Assembly (NCBI RefSeq): GCF_004155535.1
Contig: NZ_RYUH01000011.1
Span: forward strand, 1 to 64,000
Length of the DNA stretch: 64,000 bases
From: Bifidobacterium pseudolongum subsp. globosum
GTDB taxonomy: Bacteria; Actinomycetota; Actinomycetes; Actinomycetales; Bifidobacteriaceae
Reading direction: 5' to 3'
Of the stretch, positions 59,034 through 64,000 are shown in pieces; position 1 is the stretch's first letter; each line of letters begins with the position of its first letter. Position numbers and translations under genes: made by a program. The notes under the pieces were generated by a model. It was not told the DNA's origin and did not search any database. It saw only the letters and a program-made list of their open reading frames with translations.

Positions 59034-59894
59034 TCAGACGTCGTACGTGATGGTCAGCGGCGCATGGTCGGACCACCGCTTGAACCATTCCTCGGCGCGG
59101 TCCACACGGAATCCCCGTGCGGTGAGCGCAAGCTCGGGCGTGGCGAACTGGTAGTCGAGGCGCCAGCCGGCGTCGTTGTCGAAGGCACGGCCGCGCTGGC
59201 TCCACCACGTATACGGCCCTTGGATGTCGCCGGCAAGGTCGCGCATCACGTCCACATACTCCATTTGTCCGATCCAGCGGTCCATGTAGGCGCGCTCCTC
59301 GGGCAGGAAGCCGTGCGTGGTGATGTTGGCCTTCGCGTTCTTCAGGTCGATCGGCGTGTGCGCGATGTTGAAGTCGCCGCAGATCACCGCCTGGTTGCCG
59401 CCGGACGCCGCGATGTCCTGCAGTTCACGCATGCGTTCGGTCATCGCGTCAAGGAAGCGGTATTTCTGCACTTCCTTGATGTCGTCACCGTCGCCGCCCG
59501 CGTGCACATACACGCACACCACGGTGATCTCGTACCCCTGCGGAGTGTGCACGTCGGCCTCCACCCAGCGCCCCGAGTCCACGTCTTCGTCAAGCCCCGG
59601 CAACCCGATGCGCGTGCGTTCCACGGGGCGGTCGGTGACAAGGCCCACACCCGCGCGCCCCTTGATCCGGCACACGTCGTCCACGGCGGCCAGGTCGTCG
59701 GGCGTGGCGATGCGCCCCTGCTCCACATAGGTCGCGCCGAAGTCCTGGAACATCGCGTCAAGGATCTCCTGCGGCGCACGCGTCTCCTGCATGCACCAGA
59801 TGTCGGGCGTGTTGCGGGCGAGCCATTTGCTCACCCCTTTGCGTTTGGCGGCGCGGATGCCGTTGAGGTTCGCGGTGGTGATTGTGAGTGTCAT
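59034..59894 (-). CDS. Exodeoxyribonuclease III / AP endonuclease
   Basis: Base-excision repair nuclease of 286 aa (XthA/ExoA type). Motifs: TTANLNGIRAA, CMQETRA with the metal-binding Glu, YVHAGGDG, GDFNIAHTPIDL, and the C-terminal SDHAPLTI catalytic Asp-His pair. ATG 59894 has no ribosome site; TAGGCT (59902-59907) lies exactly 7 nt upstream. Not adjacent to other repair genes and no LexA-type box upstream. Confidence 0.93.
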   Translation of the reverse strand: MTLTITTANLNGIRAAKRKGVSKWLARNTPDIWCMQETRAPQEILDAMFQDFGATYVEQGRIATPDDLAAVDDVCRIKGRAGVGLVTDRPVERTRIGLPGLDEDVDSGRWVEADVHTPQGYEITVVCVYVHAGGDGDDIKEVQKYRFLDAMTERMRELQDIAASGGNQAVICGDFNIAHTPIDLKNAKANITTHGFLPEERAYMDRWIGQMEYVDVMRDLAGDIQGPYTWWSQRGRAFDNDAGWRLDYQFATPELALTARGFRVDRAEEWFKRWSDHAPLTITYDV

Positions 59895-59901
59895 GCTTTA
59901 G

Positions 59902-59907
59902 AGCCTA
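59902..59907 (-). promoter_or_regulatory. -10 box of the exonuclease III gene (leaderless)
   Basis: TAGGCT on the minus strand, 7 nt before ATG 59894. Confidence 0.4.
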
Positions 59908-59963
59908 CCAGTGCGCCGGATCCACCACTCCCGTTCATGCGTGGTGAACGCACTGACAATGGT

Positions 59964-60005
59964 GGGCGGGTCTCGTGGAAGGTCGTCCTTCCACGAGACC
60001 CGCCC
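59964..60005 (-). terminator. Terminator of the opp operon
   Basis: A perfect 19-bp stem (59964-59982 / 59987-60005, loop TCGT) begins 8 nt after the stop of the last opp gene. Confidence 0.88.
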
Positions 60006-60012
60006 CTTCCCA

Positions 60013-62031
60013 TCAGTCCAGATTGAGGCCGAGCTCGAGCTTGCCGCCCGGGATCGCGTCGAGCAGGTCGCGTGTGTACTGCTGCTGCGGGTGCAGGAAT
60101 ACCTCGTCGGTGGTGCCGTGTTCCACGAGCTTGCCATGCTGCATAACGACCACATCGTCGGCGATCTGGCGCACGACCGCGAGGTCGTGCGTGATGAACA
60201 GGTAGCTCAGGCCGTTCTTGGCCTGCAGATCGTTGAGCAGATGGAGCACCTGGTCCTGCACAAGCACGTCGAGTGCAGACACGGCCTCATCGCAGACGAT
60301 GACATCCGGATTGAGCGCCATCGCGCGCGCGATCGCGATGCGCTGGCGCTGTCCGCCCGAAAGCTCGTTCGGGTAGCGCCGCATGACCGACTCCGGCAGC
60401 TCCACAAGGTCGAGCAACTCACGCACACGCGCGGCACGGCTCTTCTTGTCACCGATCTTGTGGATGCGCAGCGGCTCCTCGATGGAACGGAAGATCGAAT
60501 ACATCGGGTCGAGCGAACCGTAGGGGTTCTGGAACACCGGCTGCACATGGCGGCGGAAGTCAAGCAGGCTCTTGCCCTTGAACTGTGCGATGTCGCTGCC
60601 GTTGTACGTGACGGTGCCGCTTGTGGGCTCAAGCAGCTTGAGCACCATGTTCGACACAGTGGACTTACCGGAACCGGATTCGCCCACAATCGCCAGCGTG
60701 GTGCCGCGCTTGACCTTGAAACTCACGTCGTCGACGGCCTTGAACATGTCTTTGGTGCGCGGGAGCTTGAACTCGCGGGTCAGGTGGCTCACCTCGATGA
60801 TCGTGTCCGCCGTCTCGAGCGACTGCTCATTGACCTTGTGCTCCATGATCGCGGAAGCGTCCTGGCCATGCTCCTCGACCGACACGATGCGCTGCGAGGC
60901 GAGCGAAGGCGCCGCGGCCACCAGGCGCTTCGTGTACGGGTGCTGCGGGTGCTGCAGTACCTCAAGCGACGGGCCGGACTCCACTACCTGCCCCTTGTAC
61001 ATGACCACGATGTGCTGGGCGCGTTCGGCCGCCAGACCCAGATCATGGGTGATGAACAGCACGGCGGTACCCAACGAATCGGTCAGGTCCTGCAGATGGT
61101 CGAGGATCTTCTTCTGCACCGTCACGTCGAGCGCGCTCGTCGGCTCGTCGGCGATGAGCAGTTCCGGCCGGCAGGCCAGACCGATCGCGATCAGCGCGCG
61201 CTGGCGCATGCCGCCGGAGAACTCGTGCGGATACTGGCGTGCGCGCGTGGCGGCATCGGGCAGGCCGGCCTCATCGAGCAGGCCGGCGATGCGGTCCTCC
61301 ATCGACGAGCCGGTGACGTATTTCTTGGCGATGTACCATGCGTCGTCATCCTTGACGCCGGCCTTGATCAGGTCGTCGGCCACGCGCCAGCGGGTTTCGG
61401 AGCCCGGCACCCATTCGGAGCGGAAGTACCCCATCTTCTTCGTGAACGCGTCGCCTTCCACGCCAATGCCCACAAGCGCCTGTTCGGCGGCTTCGAGCAG
61501 TTCCGGCAGCTCCTTGGAACCGAGGAACGTCTCGTCGCCTTCGCTCTTGATCTCGATGTCCGCGTTGGCGAGCGCCTTGGCCAGATCGGAGCGCTTTTCG
61601 TGCGAGACGTCCATGTTGTTGGCCACAAGCGCCTCTTTGACCTGCGTGCCGATGCGCCACACCGGATTGAGGTTGCTCATCGGGTCCTGCGGCACAAGGC
61701 CCATCTTGGAGCCGCGCACGTTCACGAACTCTTTTTGCGTGTAGTGCGAGATCTCGGTGCCGTTGAGCTTGATGGAGCCGCCCACGACCTTACCGGTGCC
61801 CGGCAGCAGGCCCAGGCACGCCATGGCGGACGTGGATTTGCCGGAGCCGGATTCGCCCACGATGGCCACCCACTGGCCCGGGTAGACGCTGAACGAGGAG
61901 TCGCGCACCGCATGCACGGCGCGGCCGTCGTCGGTCGTGAAGTCCACCTGCAGGTCCTTGACCTCGAGAAGCGGCCCTTCGGCGCGCTGCAGCTGGTCGA
62001 GTTTATCGTCGATATTCGTTTGCTCACTCAT
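60013..62031 (-). CDS. Oligopeptide ABC importer, fused double ATPase (OppD-OppF)
   Basis: 672 aa carrying both ATPases of a peptide importer in one chain. NBD1 (about 25-345): GESGSGKS, VPQDPMSNLNPV, FSGGMRQR, LLIADEPTSALD. NBD2 (about 410-660): GESGSGKS, LSGGQRQR, VIVCDEAVSALD; each ends in an OppD/F-type HPQHPYTKRL or HPQQQYTRDLL tail. Between Q-loop and signature NBD1 carries roughly 100 extra residues (about 130-235, KSEGDETFLGSKELPELLEA region). The start is ATG 62031, with GAGG about 8 nt upstream, 19 nt after the oppC stop. Specificity is set by the missing binding protein. Confidence 0.92.
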   Translation of the reverse strand: MSEQTNIDDKLDQLQRAEGPLLEVKDLQVDFTTDDGRAVHAVRDSSFSVYPGQWVAIVGESGSGKSTSAMACLGLLPGTGKVVGGSIKLNGTEISHYTQKEFVNVRGSKMGLVPQDPMSNLNPVWRIGTQVKEALVANNMDVSHEKRSDLAKALANADIEIKSEGDETFLGSKELPELLEAAEQALVGIGVEGDAFTKKMGYFRSEWVPGSETRWRVADDLIKAGVKDDDAWYIAKKYVTGSSMEDRIAGLLDEAGLPDAATRARQYPHEFSGGMRQRALIAIGLACRPELLIADEPTSALDVTVQKKILDHLQDLTDSLGTAVLFITHDLGLAAERAQHIVVMYKGQVVESGPSLEVLQHPQHPYTKRLVAAAPSLASQRIVSVEEHGQDASAIMEHKVNEQSLETADTIIEVSHLTREFKLPRTKDMFKAVDDVSFKVKRGTTLAIVGESGSGKSTVSNMVLKLLEPTSGTVTYNGSDIAQFKGKSLLDFRRHVQPVFQNPYGSLDPMYSIFRSIEEPLRIHKIGDKKSRAARVRELLDLVELPESVMRRYPNELSGGQRQRIAIARAMALNPDVIVCDEAVSALDVLVQDQVLHLLNDLQAKNGLSYLFITHDLAVVRQIADDVVVMQHGKLVEHGTTDEVFLHPQQQYTRDLLDAIPGGKLELGLNLD

Positions 62032-62050
62032 TTGCTTAACCTCGCGAAGC

Positions 62051-63004
62051 TCACGCCGTACGGCTCTTGGGATCAAGGGCGTCCTTGACGGCATCGCCCA
62101 TCATGATGAACGCCAACACGGTGACCGCCAATGCCACGGACGGGTAGAACAGCACCATCGGGTCGGTGCGCAGAATCGACTGCGCGTTCGAGATGTCGCC
62201 GCCCCAGCTGACCGTCGTCGATGGCAGACCGATGCCAAGGAAGCTCAGTGTGGCTTCGGAGACGATGTACGAACCGAGCGACGTGGTGGCGATGACGATG
62301 ATCGGCGCAAGCGAGTTGGGCAGGATATGGCGGAACAGGTTGCGCATCGGGGTGGAGCCCAGTGCGGTGGACGCCGTGTTGAATTCGAGGTTCTTCGACG
62401 AAAGCACGGCGCCGCGGGCGATGCGCGCGGTGGAGACCCAGCCGAAGAGCGCGAGCACGAGCACGACCTTCCAGATCGAGGTGACGGTGCGGAACATCTG
62501 CAGCACCACGATCGCGCCGAGCAGCATCGGGATGGCCATGAAGATGTCGACGATGCGGCTGAGCACCGCGTCGATCCAGCCGCCGCAGAAACCGGCGATG
62601 GCGCCGATGAGCGTGCCGACCGCCACGACGATGAGGGTGGAGAGAATGCCGACGCTCAGCGATGTGCGTGTGCCGTAGATGACACGCGCGTACACGTCAC
62701 AGCCCTGCATGTCGAATCCGAAGGGGTGCCCCGGGCGTGCGGGCTCAAGCGAATCGTCGAGCGTGCAGTAGTTCGGGTCGGTCTTGGTGAAGACGCCCGG
62801 GAAGAGCGCCACGAAGATGATGAACACGATGAGGATCGCCGAGATGATGAACAGCGGGTTCCTGCGCAGCGTGCGCCACGCGTCGGACCACATGCTTGTG
62901 GCCGGTGCGGATTCGTCGACCGTGTCCACCGTCTGCAGCGGCGTCTCTTCGAGCGGGGCGACGTAACGCTCCTGCCCCGGAAGCGTTGTATTGATGTCTG
63001 TCAT
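62051..63004 (-). CDS. Oligopeptide ABC importer permease (OppC/DppC)
   Basis: 317 aa: a long cytoplasmic N-terminus, an OppC-type first helix (PLFIISAILIVFIIFVALFPG) and five more helices. The periplasmic loop before helix 2 has two cysteines (NYCTLDD; DMQGCDVYARV). The EAA loop for ATPase contact is STALGSTPMRNLFRHILPN. ATG 63004 has AAAGGGG at 8 nt, so the upstream GTG reading is dropped. Follows oppB by 17 nt. Confidence 0.93.
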   Translation of the reverse strand: MTDINTTLPGQERYVAPLEETPLQTVDTVDESAPATSMWSDAWRTLRRNPLFIISAILIVFIIFVALFPGVFTKTDPNYCTLDDSLEPARPGHPFGFDMQGCDVYARVIYGTRTSLSVGILSTLIVVAVGTLIGAIAGFCGGWIDAVLSRIVDIFMAIPMLLGAIVVLQMFRTVTSIWKVVLVLALFGWVSTARIARGAVLSSKNLEFNTASTALGSTPMRNLFRHILPNSLAPIIVIATTSLGSYIVSEATLSFLGIGLPSTTVSWGGDISNAQSILRTDPMVLFYPSVALAVTVLAFIMMGDAVKDALDPKSRTA

Positions 63005-63021
63005 GTGCAATACCCCTTTAC

Positions 63022-63948
63022 TCACGCGTACCTGATGCGCGGATCAAGTGCCGCATACAGCATGTCGACAAGCAGGTTGCACACCACGAACACGAGCGTG
63101 AGCAGTGTGACGACCGAGACGACCATGTTGGCTTCGCCCTTGAGGATGCTCTGGTAGGTCAGGAAACCGATGCCGTGGATGTTGAAGATCTGTTCGGTGA
63201 TCATGGCGCCGCCCATCAGCGCGCCAAGGTCCTGGCCCAGATAGGTGACGACCGGGATCATCGAATTGCGCAGAATGTGGCGGAAGATGACCGAACGGTT
63301 GCTCATGCCCTTGGCGCGCGCCGTGCGCACATAGTCGAGCGAGACGTTCGACGAGACCTCGGAACGGGCCAGGCGGATGATGTAGGCCATCGAGACCGAT
63401 CCCAGCACCATCGCCGGCATCAGCAGGTCGAAGAAGCCCGGGTTCGAGCCCGCCGTGACCGGCAGGATGCTCCATTTGACGCCTAGGAAATACTGGCCCA
63501 GGAAGCCGGTGACGAATGTCGGCACCGAGATGAGCAGCAGCGAGACGATCAGGATCACCGAGTCATACCACTTGCCCTTCTTGAGGCCCGAGATGACACC
63601 AAACACACATCCGAAGATGGCTTCGAAGCAGAATGCCATGAGCGCGAGCTTGATCGTCACGGGGAACGCGCGACTGATCTCGTCGATGACCGGCTGCCCG
63701 GAGAAGGTGTTGCCGAAGTCGAGTGTGAAGGCGTTCTTCAGGAACAGCAGATACTGCACCAGGAATGGCTTGTCCAAATTGTATTCCGCGCGGATCTGGG
63801 CGGCGACGGATTCATTGACAGGCTTGTCTCCGAACATCGCCTTGACCGGATCGCCCGGCAACGCGAAGACCAGCGCATACACCAACAGTGTCGTACCAAG
63901 AACCACAGGGATCATCTGCAGAATGCGTCGCAGAAGATATTTGCCCAT
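63022..63948 (-). CDS. Oligopeptide ABC importer permease (OppB/DppB)
   Basis: 308 aa, six helices. N-terminal MGKYLLRRILQMIPVVLGTT and LPGDPV are OppB hallmarks; a periplasmic region with YNLDKPFLVQYLLFLKNA follows; EAA loop DYVRTARAKGMSNRSVIFRH. ATG 63948 has AAGGAG at 6 nt. The remaining 52 nt to the window edge contain no gene; the substrate-binding protein gene is expected beyond it. Confidence 0.94.
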   Translation of the reverse strand: MGKYLLRRILQMIPVVLGTTLLVYALVFALPGDPVKAMFGDKPVNESVAAQIRAEYNLDKPFLVQYLLFLKNAFTLDFGNTFSGQPVIDEISRAFPVTIKLALMAFCFEAIFGCVFGVISGLKKGKWYDSVILIVSLLLISVPTFVTGFLGQYFLGVKWSILPVTAGSNPGFFDLLMPAMVLGSVSMAYIIRLARSEVSSNVSLDYVRTARAKGMSNRSVIFRHILRNSMIPVVTYLGQDLGALMGGAMITEQIFNIHGIGFLTYQSILKGEANMVVSVVTLLTLVFVVCNLLVDMLYAALDPRIRYA

Positions 63949-64000
63949 CGGTTTCTCCTTATTCCTCTTGACCCCGTTCGGCCACGGCGGCGTGCGCGGT

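Noticed and set aside
59934..59951. GTTCA-TGAAC inverted repeat upstream of the exonuclease III gene as an SOS box
   Set aside because: The half-sites are in the reverse order from LexA boxes (GTTC...GAAC instead of GAAC...GTTC), so it does not match.
59911..62088. A 725-aa plus-strand frame opposite the fused OppDF gene
   Set aside because: Begins inside the opp terminator region and is the complement of conserved ATPase motifs.

Overview
The window is a GC-rich, densely coded actinobacterial chromosome segment, most likely from a Bifidobacterium. The pointers are the actinobacterial order ftsK-pgsA-cinA-clgR-DUF3046-recA-recX, the actinobacteria-restricted families DUF3046, DUF3159, DUF3710 and DUF4192, TANNNT -10 boxes placed 7-8 nt before start codons (leaderless mRNAs), TGATG/ATGA gene junctions, and surface repeats of the bifidobacterial TPHxxDI type. 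Genus is inference; species is not called.

Layout. 1-864: C-terminal end of a surface protein (Ig-like domain plus three SLH-like repeats). 1000-15698: topoisomerase IV subunits ParC and ParE flank a GRP-type sugar transporter, a giant Lhr helicase, two tandem MFS paralogues and a GT4 glycosyltransferase. 15825-27981: principal sigma factor, a DUF4192 protein, a polyprenyl diphosphate synthase, a PASTA Ser/Thr kinase, an acyltransferase, a small membrane protein, TrpD, SecA and a long-form HPF. 28172-28533: RNase P RNA. 28540-38304: recX, recA, DUF3046, clgR, cinA, pgsA, ftsK, miaA and miaB, all on the minus strand. 38430-45849: a small alarmone synthetase, a Bax-inhibitor-1 family protein, and a two-component system divergent from an ABC-2 exporter. 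45850-49487: an accessory locus. 49621-58863: a small membrane protein, aconitase, a P-type ATPase, a TrmA/RumA-type methyltransferase and a lipoprotein/DUF3159/DUF3710 operon. 59034-63948: exonuclease III and an oligopeptide-type ABC importer with a fused double ATPase, whose binding protein would lie beyond the right edge.

How the genes work together. recA has a LexA-type palindrome over its promoter, and a near-match sits exactly across the start codon of lhr, suggesting that both belong to one DNA-damage regulon. recX follows recA by 15 nt. miaB and miaA overlap and act on the same tRNA adenosine. The NarL-type sensor and regulator lie back to back with the exporter they probably control. 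Opp genes B, C and DF are spaced by 17-19 nt.

The least ordinary segment is 45873-49487. A strikingly AT-rich gene for a 2H-phosphoesterase-like protein with degenerate catalytic motifs is bracketed by two direct copies of about 100 bp, each holding a terminator and the 3' end of a RAMA-domain gene. The right copy is the true 3' end of a DUF262/DUF1524-like/RAMA protein that appears to lack the catalytic histidine and whose start overlaps a nicotinamidase-like gene. This looks like an acquired accessory, possibly defence-related, cassette; its function is not established. No tRNA, rRNA, CRISPR array, transposase or integrase was recognised.
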